DNA from: Vibrio ruber DSM 16370
GTDB lineage: Bacteria; Pseudomonadota; Gammaproteobacteria; Enterobacterales; Vibrionaceae
DNA length: 64,000 nucleotides
Assembly: GCF_900163965.1 (NCBI RefSeq)
Contig: NZ_FULE01000050.1
Coordinates: forward strand, 62,001 to 126,000
Reading direction: 5' to 3'
Position numbers and translations under genes: made by a program. The notes beneath the pieces are model-generated. The model made no database searches, had not been told where the DNA came from, and saw only the letters and a list, made by a program, of their open reading frames with translations. The first letter of the stretch is position 1, and the number at the start of each line of letters is the position of its first letter. Below are positions 24,782-33,213 of the stretch, one piece after another.

Positions 24782-26260
24782 ATGAAGACGATAGCGAATA
24801 CACAACTCAATTCTGGCGTATCTTTACCGGAATATGATCGAAGCCGTCTGGTGACGAGAATAGTTCACTTAGGATTCGGCGCATTCCACCGCGCACATCA
24901 GGCGCTCTTCACCCATGAAATGTTACAAAAAACCGCCAGTGACTGGGGAATCTGCGAAGTCAGTCTCTTCACCAGTGAAGACCTGATCACCGCACTGCGC
25001 CGTCAGGATCACTGCTACACCGTCGCAGAAAAAGGTGCAGAGGAAACGGTTGTCAAAGTGATTGGTGCCGTGACCGAGTCATGCCATCCGAAGTTGGACA
25101 GTATTGAAGCGGTACTGGAGAAAATGGCGGAACCGCAAGTGGCAATCGTCTCGATGACCATCACCGAAAAAGGGTATTGTGTCGATCCGGCGACAGGTCA
25201 GCTAGACCTGACTCACCCTCTGATTCAACAGGATTTACAAACACCGCACGCCCCCAAATCAGCGCTCGGTTATATCGTTGAGGCGCTGAAACGACGTCAT
25301 GAACGAGGCTTACAGCCTTTTACGGTCATGTCATGCGATAACATCCAAGAAAACGGGCATGTGGCCAGAGCCGCGGTGCTTGAATTCGCCCGCCAACTGG
25401 ATTCGCAGCTTCACCGCTGGATCGAAACCCATGTCACGTTCCCTTGCACCATGGTTGATCGGATTGTACCGGCAGCAACGCTTGATACACTTGACGAAAT
25501 TGCAACGTTGTTGGGCTGCGACGATCCATGTGCGATTGCTTGTGAACCCTTCAGTCAATGGGTGATTGAAGATAACTTCGCTGCCGGGCGTCCCGAATGG
25601 GATGTGGCGGGCGCAGAGTTTGTTGACGATGTCGTCCCCTATGAAGAGATGAAACTGAGAATGCTCAACGGGAGTCACTCGTTTCTCGCTTATCTCGGCT
25701 ACCTCGGTGGCTATGAGCATATCTCTGACACGATGACGGATGCAGGCTATCGTCAGGCCGCTTTCGACATGATGCTCAAAGCGCAGGCTCCATCACTCAA
25801 TATGCCGCAAGGAACCGACCTGACAGCCTATGCCACCCAACTGATTGAACGTTTCAGCAACCCAAGTCTCAAGCACCGCACCTGGCAAATTGCGATGGAC
25901 GGCAGTCAAAAAATTCCGCAACGGATGGGTCACAGCCTGAAATATCATCTGGCTCATGGCAGTGATTTTTCGTGGATTGCAACCGGGATTGCCGGCTGGA
26001 TGCGTTATGTCTCAGGTATTGATGAGCATGGCAATGAGATTGATGTGCGCGATCCGATGGCAAAGCAGCTCCGTGATATCTGTGATCAACACGGACTCAA
26101 TGTATCGGTTGTGCCGGCATTGCTTAGTGTGGAAGCGATTTTCTCTCGCGAACTGGGCCAGAACCCACAAGTCATTGACGCTGTGAGTCACGCCTATCAA
26201 TCGTTACTGGATCATGGTGCCCGCGCAACGGTCGCAGCACTGTCAGGAGGAACCCAATGA
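24782..26260 (+). CDS. uxuB: D-fructuronate reductase (mannonate oxidoreductase) UxuB
   Basis: Reduces D-fructuronate to D-mannonate with NADH. The 492-residue protein belongs to the mannitol dehydrogenase family of long-chain polyol dehydrogenases: IVHLGFGAFHRAHQALF near the N-terminus binds NAD, and VVPYEEMKLRMLNGSHSFLAY contains the catalytic Lys and substrate-binding Asn/His. Motif TVMSCDNIQENGHVAR is also typical. It sits between GH31 and uxaC and overlaps uxaC by 4 bases (ATGA), so translation is coupled. Confidence 0.95.
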   Translation: MKTIANTQLNSGVSLPEYDRSRLVTRIVHLGFGAFHRAHQALFTHEMLQKTASDWGICEVSLFTSEDLITALRRQDHCYTVAEKGAEETVVKVIGAVTESCHPKLDSIEAVLEKMAEPQVAIVSMTITEKGYCVDPATGQLDLTHPLIQQDLQTPHAPKSALGYIVEALKRRHERGLQPFTVMSCDNIQENGHVARAAVLEFARQLDSQLHRWIETHVTFPCTMVDRIVPAATLDTLDEIATLLGCDDPCAIACEPFSQWVIEDNFAAGRPEWDVAGAEFVDDVVPYEEMKLRMLNGSHSFLAYLGYLGGYEHISDTMTDAGYRQAAFDMMLKAQAPSLNMPQGTDLTAYATQLIERFSNPSLKHRTWQIAMDGSQKIPQRMGHSLKYHLAHGSDFSWIATGIAGWMRYVSGIDEHGNEIDVRDPMAKQLRDICDQHGLNVSVVPALLSVEAIFSRELGQNPQVIDAVSHAYQSLLDHGARATVAALSGGTQ

Positions 26261-27669
26261 AGAACTTTATGGATGAAGACTTTTTGCTGAATACGGAAAC
26301 CGCGCGTCGTCTCTATCACGAATACGCCTGTCATCAACCGATTTATGATTATCACTGCCATCTGAGTCCGGCAGACGTCGCGAATAACCGTCAATTCGAA
26401 AACCTGACCCAAATCTGGCTCGCAGGTGATCACTACAAATGGCGAGCGATGCGCTCGGCAGGGGTGTCTGAACACCAGATCACCGGGAATGCCAGCGACT
26501 ATGACAAATATCTCGCTTGGGCCAATACGGTGCCGCAAACATTAGGGAATCCTCTGTATCACTGGACGCATCTGGAACTGCGTCGTCCATTCGGCATCAC
26601 CAATACCCTGTTGGGGCCGCAAACCGCGAATGCGGTCTGGGAACAGTGTAACGAACGATTGGCCATGCCAGACTATTCTGCCCGGGGAATCATGCAACAG
26701 ATGAACGTTGTCATGGCGGGTACCACGGATGATCCGATCGACTCACTCGAACACCACCGGACCATTGCTCAGGATAATGATTTCGATATCGCGGTTCTGC
26801 CAAGCTGGCGCCCGGACAAAGTCTTCAAAATAGAACTCGATGGTTTCGCTGACTACATCCACAAGCTGGGGGAAGTCGCTGATATCAACATTGAACGTTT
26901 CAGTGATTTACTCAGCGCACTCGATCTGCGTCTGGCTCACTTCGATGCCCATGGCTGCCGTGCCGCAGACCACGGGATTGAGATTGTACGCTATGCGCCG
27001 ATCCCGGATGAAAAAGCACTTGATACCCTGCTGAGACGTCGCTGCAATGGTGAAACACTCTCTGAATTGGAATGCGCCCAGTTTTCAACCGCGGTGCAAG
27101 TCTGGCTCGGTCAGCGTTACGCCAAGCTTGGTTGGGTTATGCAACTCCATATTGGTGCACAGCGGAACAATAACAGCCGCATGTTCGCCCAACTCGGTCC
27201 GGATTCGGGCTTCGATTCAATTGGTGATCGGCCGTTTGCTTTTGAACTGGCTCATCTCTTAGATGAAATGGATAAGACCGACGCCCTGCCCCGAACCATT
27301 TTGTATTGCCTCAATCCGAGAGACAACGAAATGATGGCGACCATGATTGGTAACTTCCAAGGCGGCGGGATTGCCGGCAAAATCCAGTTTGGATCGGGAT
27401 GGTGGTTTAACGATCAAAAAGACGGAATGCAGCGCCAGATAGAGCAGCTCTCACAGCTTGGCCTGCTCAGCCAGTTTGTCGGTATGCTGACCGACTCACG
27501 TAGCTTCCTCTCTTATACCCGTCACGAGTATTTCCGGCGGATTCTGTGCAATATGTTAGGAGGCTGGGTCGAAAATGGCGAAGTCCCCAATGACTTCTCG
27601 TTACTCGGTCCGATGGTTGAGAATATCTGTTTTGGCAATGCGAAACGCTATTTTGAAGCGAGGGATTAA
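26257..27669 (+). CDS. uxaC: Glucuronate isomerase UxaC
   Basis: Isomerises D-glucuronate to D-fructuronate (and galacturonate to tagaturonate). The 470-residue protein starts MKNFMDEDFLLNTETARRLY and has the amidohydrolase-type motif YDYHCHLSPADVA whose two His bind metal, then LGKWVMQLHIGAQRNN-like sequence (seen as LGWVMQLHIGAQRNNN), and DSRSFLSYTRHEYFRR near the end. Because uxuB rather than uxaB accompanies it, the glucuronate branch is the one served here. Length and motifs typical. Confidence 0.96.
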   Translation: MKNFMDEDFLLNTETARRLYHEYACHQPIYDYHCHLSPADVANNRQFENLTQIWLAGDHYKWRAMRSAGVSEHQITGNASDYDKYLAWANTVPQTLGNPLYHWTHLELRRPFGITNTLLGPQTANAVWEQCNERLAMPDYSARGIMQQMNVVMAGTTDDPIDSLEHHRTIAQDNDFDIAVLPSWRPDKVFKIELDGFADYIHKLGEVADINIERFSDLLSALDLRLAHFDAHGCRAADHGIEIVRYAPIPDEKALDTLLRRRCNGETLSELECAQFSTAVQVWLGQRYAKLGWVMQLHIGAQRNNNSRMFAQLGPDSGFDSIGDRPFAFELAHLLDEMDKTDALPRTILYCLNPRDNEMMATMIGNFQGGGIAGKIQFGSGWWFNDQKDGMQRQIEQLSQLGLLSQFVGMLTDSRSFLSYTRHEYFRRILCNMLGGWVENGEVPNDFSLLGPMVENICFGNAKRYFEARD

Positions 27670-27672
27670 CGA

Positions 27673-28626
27673 ATGAAACATATCGCCATTATCGGTGAGT
27701 GTATGATTGAGCTGAATGGCAAACCATTCGGTCCGATGCAACAAACATTTGGCGGTGATACCCTCAACGCAGCCGTTTATCTGTGCCGGGGCCGAACTGC
27801 CAATCAGGATCCGGCGAATATTCAGGTCTCCTATGTTACCGCGTTGGGAAGCGATCCGCTCAGCCAGGGAATGATCTCACGTTGGCAACAGGAAGGGCTC
27901 GATACTGAATTGGTATTGCGTGATGAACACCGCTCTCCGGGACTATATTTAATTCAACTCGACGATCAGGGAGAGCGGACATTTTTATACTGGCGTCATC
28001 AATCGGCAGCGCGTTATTTAATGCAACATCCCGATATTGACGGAATCAAAGCCGCGCTGAGCCATGTCGATATGGTTTTCCTCAGCGGTATTACCCTCGC
28101 AATTCTGCCGGAACAAGATCGAATGGATTTACTCAACCTGCTGGCAAAACTGCGCCAGCAAGGGGTGGAAATTGCATTTGACAGTAACTTTCGCCCGGCA
28201 CTGTGGCCCGACGATCATCATGTCACCGTAAAAACGATCTACGAAGCTATGTATCGGTTAACCGACTTAGCCTTGGTCACATTTGATGACGAGCAACAAT
28301 TGTGGGGAGATAATACACCGACACACACGCTCAACCGTTTGAAAACGCTGGGAGTAAAACATTGTGTAGTCAAAACGGGGGCTGATGGATGTCTCGTTGA
28401 GGCTCACGGTTTGCCAGCTCAGACCGTCGCCACGACTCCGGTTGAACAGGTGGTCGATACAACCTCCGCCGGTGATTCATTCAATGGTGGATTTTTATCG
28501 GCCTACTTAGCCGGATACGATCTGGTTGAGGCGTGCCAGCGAGGCAACAAACTCGCGGGAACAGTGATTCAACATCGCGGTGCCATTATCGACAACATCT
28601 ACACTCAAGCCGCTCTGATTTCTTAA
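27673..28626 (+). CDS. kdgK: 2-dehydro-3-deoxygluconokinase KdgK
   Basis: PfkB-family sugar kinase, 317 residues, phosphorylating KDG to KDPG. Seen motifs: GECMIELNG at the start, FGGDTLNAAVYLCR (substrate binding), FDSNFRPALW, and the catalytic PfkB signature DTTSAGDSFNGGFLSAYLAG near residue 270 with the base Asp in AGDSF. It begins 3 bases after uxaC and precedes eda by 12 bases, so it belongs to the same operon. Confidence 0.95.
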   Translation: MKHIAIIGECMIELNGKPFGPMQQTFGGDTLNAAVYLCRGRTANQDPANIQVSYVTALGSDPLSQGMISRWQQEGLDTELVLRDEHRSPGLYLIQLDDQGERTFLYWRHQSAARYLMQHPDIDGIKAALSHVDMVFLSGITLAILPEQDRMDLLNLLAKLRQQGVEIAFDSNFRPALWPDDHHVTVKTIYEAMYRLTDLALVTFDDEQQLWGDNTPTHTLNRLKTLGVKHCVVKTGADGCLVEAHGLPAQTVATTPVEQVVDTTSAGDSFNGGFLSAYLAGYDLVEACQRGNKLAGTVIQHRGAIIDNIYTQAALIS

Positions 28627-28638
28627 TAAGGAACAACC

Positions 28639-29268
28639 ATGTCAGACATTAAACAGCAAATAAAAGCTATCAAAATCATTCCTGTGATTGCAATCGACAA
28701 AGCTGAGGACATCATTCCTCTGGGCAAAGTGCTGGCTGAAAACGGCCTGCCCGCAGCCGAAATCACCTTCCGATCAGATGCAGCCGCCGAAGCCATTCGT
28801 CTGCTGCGTGAATCACAGCCAGACATGCTAATCGGTGCTGGTACCGTACTCAACCGGGAGCAGGTTATCGCCGCCAAAGAAGCGGGGGCGACATTTATTG
28901 TCTCTCCCGGTTTCAATCCCAATACAGTCCGGGCCTGTCAAGAACTCGGCATTGAAATCATTCCGGGAATCAATAACCCGAGCGTGGTTGAAGCCGCACT
29001 GGAAATGGGAATCACCACCATGAAATTCTTCCCTGCGGAGCCATCGGGTGGGATCAACATGGTTAAGTCTTTGCTTGCACCGTATACCAATCTGGAGCTG
29101 ATGCCGACCGGTGGTATCAAACCATCAAATATCAAAGATTACCTCGATATCCCTCGCGTGATAGCCTGTGGGGGAACATGGATGGTCGAAAAATCACTGA
29201 TTGAATCCGGAAACTGGGAAGAAGTCGCCCGCCTCACGCGCGAAGCGGTCGCTTTGATTCAAGCGTAA
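28639..29268 (+). CDS. eda: KDPG/KHG aldolase
   Basis: Cleaves 2-keto-3-deoxy-6-phosphogluconate to pyruvate and glyceraldehyde 3-phosphate, ending the glucuronate pathway. The 209-residue class I aldolase shows IPVIAIDKAEDIIPLGK, the catalytic Glu in AEITFRSDAA, GAGTVLNREQ, and the Schiff-base Lys in TTMKFFPAEPSGG. AAGGA lies upstream of the ATG. Last gene of the plus-strand operon; a hairpin follows 12 bases after its stop. Confidence 0.95.
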   Translation: MSDIKQQIKAIKIIPVIAIDKAEDIIPLGKVLAENGLPAAEITFRSDAAAEAIRLLRESQPDMLIGAGTVLNREQVIAAKEAGATFIVSPGFNPNTVRACQELGIEIIPGINNPSVVEAALEMGITTMKFFPAEPSGGINMVKSLLAPYTNLELMPTGGIKPSNIKDYLDIPRVIACGGTWMVEKSLIESGNWEEVARLTREAVALIQA

Positions 29269-29280
29269 GCCCTGACCAAA

Positions 29281-29306
29281 ATCCCCCCTCATTGAGTGAG
29301 GGGGAT
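29281..29306 (+). terminator. Hairpin after eda
   Basis: A GC-rich inverted repeat (C-rich CCCCTCA pairing with TGAGGGG, 5-base loop) closes the glucuronate operon. The stem is strong but the plus strand lacks a T-run after it (ATCCAAAAAG), so it may act on the minus strand too or need Rho. Confidence 0.6.
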
Positions 29307-30009
29307 CCAAAAAGTAACAGCCTTGCTGCCCCCACGAAACAAATCCGCTGAAACCAACCTTCTGCTCACCCCGATGAGTCCGCTTATCGTCCGAATCTCA
29401 ATTCATTCTACACTCTGAGCCTCCCACATGATTACGCTGACACCATTAGCTCACTTTAGAATCGGTGCTTATGGGTATATTTAATCAATTAATCATTATC
29501 AAACTGTTCAAATAGGCAATTAAATAACTGAGAATTCAGATAATAAAGAAATTGACAAAATAAACAATTCAATATTATTAAAAACATCCTAGTGATATAT
29601 TTTCAATTAATGAATAGGATTCATACACATATAATAACCAAACCACCAATTACACATAATGTAACAAAATAAATAACATCTTAACATTAAAATAACACTT
29701 GTAAATCAATGACATATAATAATAAAGTAACAAATTACATGCAATATAATTAAGATATTTACATAATAAAACAAATTAAACAATATTATTCATATAGATA
29801 AAAAAACCAATTTATCAACACGAAAAGACATATATAAACTCCAACTTGGGTTGAAAAAATTAATTTATTTAAATTGTGTTAATAATTTATTAATAATGTG
29901 ATCTAAATAGCGTTTGTAAATTTATCAAGATTGACAAAAAATTAGGCTTGTTTAGATTGATTAGCACAAGAAATTCATTTCTAATTAATTAAACTCAACA
30001 GAGGTTTCC
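29307..30009 (+). other. AT-rich intergenic region upstream of carA
   Basis: About 700 bases without a supportable gene. The first 150 bases look like ordinary composition; from about 29470 to 30009 the sequence becomes extremely AT-rich, matching the low GC of the car genes that follow. No LuxR-type regulator gene (carR) and no full lux-box are seen. Such DNA is a likely H-NS target. It holds the candidate car promoter at 29931-29958. Confidence 0.7.
29931..29958 (+). promoter_or_regulatory. Candidate sigma-70 promoter of the car operon
   Basis: TTGACA (29931-29936), a perfect -35, is followed after 16 bases by TAGATT (29953-29958), four of six matches to TATAAT. Transcription would begin near 29965, 45 bases before carA, whose ribosome site is AGAGG. 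Confidence 0.5.
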
Positions 30010-31521
30010 ATGGAGACAGGATTTTCTTTAATCAAAAAATCGACTGCCAATATAGAGAAAAAAGTAGAAAATTCATTTAACTGTAATACCATCCCTATAT
30101 CAGATGGAATATTATGTGTAGGAAAAAAAGAAAAATATAGCCAGCATAATGGAGAAAGCACCATCCATTTAATTGGCGATATACATAACTTAGGTTTTAT
30201 TCATGAGTTTGTGTCAAACTTATGCTCGAATGCGAATAATCTAAATCCTGCAGATATTATAATGATCATGATAAAGCAACTAGGCTTTCAATCACTCTCT
30301 GTACTGGAAGGCGATTTTTGCATCATCATGGAGAATAATAATTTAACATGCCAAGTTATTACTAATCCATTTGGTATGAATCCTGTCAGTATTATTTCAT
30401 CTTACGATAATCATTCATTGTGGATTACGAATAATTTGAAAGTATTCGCAGCTGTTGAGGGTGATAAAGCAGTTCATTTTAAAAATCCGAATTTAGTTTG
30501 TATCGATGGTCCAAGAGAAAATAACTTTTCTCCCATTCACAATGCAACTAAACTAAAACCAGCCAGTATTAATGAGATATCTTTTGATCGTAAAGGATAT
30601 TTTTATAATAAAAGTTCAGATCTATCCTTTTGCAGTAATCATGGTGAAACAAACTTTGATGAAGAGCACCTGCTGCAAATCATTGATAACTACATCAAAG
30701 CACCTGTCAGTGATTCGCATAACCAGTATAAAAAGGTGGGGATTCCCCTTTCTGGCGGACTTGACTCCAGTCTCATTACGCTATTAGCAAGCGAACAATT
30801 CGATAATATTTATACCTATTCAATTGGCACTGAATCATTCAATGAATTTCCATATGCAGAGATCGTCTCAGAGTGTCTGCACACCACTCATGAAAATAAG
30901 GTATTGGATGAGAAAGATATCATTCATGGTGTTATTGAATCGATTTACTATAATGAAATTTTTGATGGGCTCTCTGCAGAAATTCAATCTGGTTTATTTA
31001 ATGTTTACAAAATGGCAAATAAAAACTCAGAGCTCTTACTGACGGGTTATGGTTCAGATTTATTATTTGGTGGCGTCATCAATCCAAATAGTCAGCATGA
31101 CCCGAACCAGGAACTGAGCCAATTAGTCTATCGGACACAGTGGACATCAGAGTTTTCAACACTCGGGCCTCGCGAGCTTGGTATTGATATCCGACATCCT
31201 TTCTGGACAAGAAGACTCATTTCATTATGTGAAAATATGAATCACAAATTAAAAATCAGAGATAATGAAAATAAATATATTCTGAGAAAATATGTAGACT
31301 CATTCAAAAAATTACCGGATGAAATTGTCTGGCGTAAAAAAATCGGCATCCATGAAGGCTCAGCCGTTGATCAATCATTTGCCAATACACTTGGTGTAAA
31401 AGTTGATAATTATTACGAGAAGAATTTATTTACATACAAGATGTACCAATCATTAATATTAGGCCGAATTAATATTGATGACTACAACTTAGATGAAATT
31501 AAAAAAATTATTACGGAGTAA
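30010..31521 (+). CDS. carA: CarA-like (3S,5S)-carbapenam synthetase (beta-lactam synthetase)
   Basis: Predicted to close the four-membered beta-lactam ring of carboxymethylproline using ATP, giving carbapenam. The 503-residue protein, the length I recall for Pectobacterium CarA, belongs to the asparagine synthetase B family. Its N-terminal Ntn-like domain (1 to about 210) begins METGFS and so lacks the Cys2 needed for glutaminase activity, as expected of beta-lactam synthetases. The ATP pyrophosphatase loop is SGGLDSS (248-254); TGYGSDLLFGG holds Y347, and K443/K444 lie in WRKKIGIHEGS, matching the catalytic Tyr and Lys reported for CarA. AT-rich coding sequence unlike the uxu genes. A true asparagine synthetase is unlikely given Cys2 loss and the carBC neighbours. 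Confidence 0.93.
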   Translation: METGFSLIKKSTANIEKKVENSFNCNTIPISDGILCVGKKEKYSQHNGESTIHLIGDIHNLGFIHEFVSNLCSNANNLNPADIIMIMIKQLGFQSLSVLEGDFCIIMENNNLTCQVITNPFGMNPVSIISSYDNHSLWITNNLKVFAAVEGDKAVHFKNPNLVCIDGPRENNFSPIHNATKLKPASINEISFDRKGYFYNKSSDLSFCSNHGETNFDEEHLLQIIDNYIKAPVSDSHNQYKKVGIPLSGGLDSSLITLLASEQFDNIYTYSIGTESFNEFPYAEIVSECLHTTHENKVLDEKDIIHGVIESIYYNEIFDGLSAEIQSGLFNVYKMANKNSELLLTGYGSDLLFGGVINPNSQHDPNQELSQLVYRTQWTSEFSTLGPRELGIDIRHPFWTRRLISLCENMNHKLKIRDNENKYILRKYVDSFKKLPDEIVWRKKIGIHEGSAVDQSFANTLGVKVDNYYEKNLFTYKMYQSLILGRINIDDYNLDEIKKIITE

Positions 31522-31525
31522 TGTC

Positions 31526-32293
31526 ATGACTATTAAAACTTCCGACATCAATTCTGTCAGAGTAATTACACTCAATCATAAAAGTATCCATAATCCGTTT
31601 AGTGAAGAACTTGAAGATGCCGTGAAGGCAGCTTTAGTTGAAGCGGATCACGATACGAATATCAGTGCCATCGTTGTTCATGGTGGTGAGAATCGCTCTT
31701 TTAGTGCCGGGGGCGATTTTAATGAAGTCCGCAATCTAAAAGGCGGGATAGAAGTTGATCGATGGATCGATAGAGTCATTGACTTATATCAGACTGTACT
31801 CAACGTCAGAAAGCCAACTGTTGCGGCAATCGACGGTTATGCGATTGGAATGGGTTTTCAATTTGCCATGATGTTTGATGTCCGAATCATATCATCTACC
31901 GGAAAATTCATTATGCCTGAATTAAAACATGGGATTGGGTGTTCTTTAGGCGCTCAAATACTATCGCACTGCATTGGCTATAACACGATGAAGTCGATTG
32001 TTTACAGCTGTGATGAGCTGGATGCAACGCAAGCAACTCAACTGCATCTCGCTGATACGATGACTCAACCCGAGCAGCTTTTAGCAGCCGCGATTAACGA
32101 AGCAGAGAAATTAGCGGCCTACCCAACACCGTCTTTCCAATCGACGAAAAAAGTAATGAATCATAAATATTTTGAGCTTTTAGAGACCGCAAGAAAAGAA
32201 TCTAAAGAAGTTCACCGGCTTTCATTTAGCGCCGGAGATGCACAAAAACATTTTAACCGGGTATTAAAAACAACGTCAGAAATAGGAGTATAA
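31526..32293 (+). CDS. carB: CarB-like carboxymethylproline synthase
   Basis: Crotonase-superfamily enzyme predicted to join malonyl-CoA and pyrroline-5-carboxylate to give (2S,5S)-carboxymethylproline. The 255-residue protein has the crotonase oxyanion-hole segments FSAGGDFNEV (residues 59-68) and GYAIGMGFQFAM (104-115), and an acidic residue at E132 in MPELKHGIG, the position of the catalytic Glu in CarB. I chose the ATG at 31526, with GGAG 7 bases upstream; a longer frame into carA is not needed. It lies 4 bases after carA and 5 bases before carC. Alone it could be read as enoyl-CoA hydratase; the neighbours fix the assignment. Confidence 0.93.
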   Translation: MTIKTSDINSVRVITLNHKSIHNPFSEELEDAVKAALVEADHDTNISAIVVHGGENRSFSAGGDFNEVRNLKGGIEVDRWIDRVIDLYQTVLNVRKPTVAAIDGYAIGMGFQFAMMFDVRIISSTGKFIMPELKHGIGCSLGAQILSHCIGYNTMKSIVYSCDELDATQATQLHLADTMTQPEQLLAAAINEAEKLAAYPTPSFQSTKKVMNHKYFELLETARKESKEVHRLSFSAGDAQKHFNRVLKTTSEIGV

Positions 32294-32298
32294 AACTA

Positions 32299-33132
32299 AT
32301 GGATTACGAACCAATCATGAGTACCAGCTTTGGTGCCAGAATGACTGAGGAAGGCTTCAGACAATCAACACCTGAAGAAATCAAACAGCTCTTAAGAGAG
32401 AAAGGGTTCTTGGTTGTTCAAGACATTAAACTTGATGCAAATGACTTCCGAGATTTTTATACCACTTATGGTGAAATAGTTGAGTATTCGGAAGAGCGAA
32501 TCGGTGTCGGATTTGGCTATGTCGATACACTCAAGCTCGATGGTGAAAAAGGAAAAATTGTTACTGGCCGGGGACAATTACCACTCCATGCGGATGGTGG
32601 ATTATTACTCACTGCGGTAGACCATGTTTTTCTTTATTCCGATACCATAGAAAACATGAAATTCAGAGGGGCAACAACCGTCGTTGACCATGTTCTTGCG
32701 AACCAAGAAATGCCGAGTCACCTGAAAGATATACTTGAAAATGAGACATTCCAAGCGCGTGTTTTAGAAAAAGGGTATTACTCTGATGTCTCTCCGGAAG
32801 GTTGGTTTGATGTGCCGGTCTTTACAGACCTAGGGTGGATTAAAAAGATGCTGATCTATTTTCCATTCCATGAAGGTCAGCCAGCTAGCTGGGAATCAAG
32901 AATCGTCGGTTTCTCACAGGAAGAGAATGATAAATTCTTCAAAGAGCTTGAAGCATTCTACAAACAAGATCGATATTATTATAAGCATTATTGGAAAAGT
33001 AATGAGCTTCTTATTATGGATAACCGTAGAGTTATTCACGAAAGAGAAGAATTCCAGGATGATAATATAGTGCGACGTCTATATCGTGGTCAAACATCTG
33101 AAGCGAAAGAGTTAGCTGAGCTATCCGCCTAA
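32299..33132 (+). CDS. carC: CarC-like carbapenem synthase (2-oxoglutarate/Fe(II) oxygenase)
   Basis: Predicted to epimerise C5 and desaturate C2-C3 of (3S,5S)-carbapenam, giving the active (5R)-carbapen-2-em-3-carboxylate. The 277-residue TauD/clavaminate-synthase-like protein carries the iron facial triad H97, D99 (GRGQLPLHADGG) and H247 (DNRRVIHERE), and the 2-oxoglutarate-binding Arg in VRRLYRGQT (R263). These sit four residues before H101, D103, H251 and R267 as I recall them for Pectobacterium CarC, and long stretches such as VFTDLGW, KMLIYFPF and GQPASWE look the same. The gene is followed by a strong hairpin before carD. Confidence 0.95.
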   Translation: MDYEPIMSTSFGARMTEEGFRQSTPEEIKQLLREKGFLVVQDIKLDANDFRDFYTTYGEIVEYSEERIGVGFGYVDTLKLDGEKGKIVTGRGQLPLHADGGLLLTAVDHVFLYSDTIENMKFRGATTVVDHVLANQEMPSHLKDILENETFQARVLEKGYYSDVSPEGWFDVPVFTDLGWIKKMLIYFPFHEGQPASWESRIVGFSQEENDKFFKELEAFYKQDRYYYKHYWKSNELLIMDNRRVIHEREEFQDDNIVRRLYRGQTSEAKELAELSA

Positions 33133-33144
33133 CCTAAAATAGCA

Positions 33145-33181
33145 AAGGCAAGTAATGTGTAATGATTACTTGCCTTATTTT
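33145..33181 (+). terminator. Strong terminator-like hairpin between carC and carD
   Basis: AAGGCAAGTAAT (33145-33156) and ATTACTTGCCTT (33165-33176) form a perfect 12-bp stem with an 8-base loop followed by ATTTTTAT, 12 bases past the carC stop. On the plus strand it has all marks of a Rho-independent terminator and separates the three core biosynthesis genes from carD onwards. Confidence 0.88.
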
Positions 33182-33213
33182 TATAATAATGGATATCCTA
33201 TGGAGAGGGAAAT

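Noticed and set aside
29365..29400. Hammerhead-ribozyme-like core (CCGATGAGTCCG ... CGTCCGAA)
   Set aside because: The conserved CTGATGAG is altered to CCGATGAG and the two sides of the would-be stem II (GTCCG and CGTCC) are not complementary, so the fold cannot form.
29552..29578. TTGACA ... TATTAT promoter-like pair upstream of carA
   Set aside because: Spacing is 15 bases and it lies more than 430 bases before carA in a region where AT-rich matches are expected by chance; the pair at 29931-29958 is better placed.
30010..31521. Asparagine synthetase B as the product of the first car gene
   Set aside because: The glutaminase Cys2 is absent, and the neighbours are carB and carC homologues; beta-lactam synthetase fits better.
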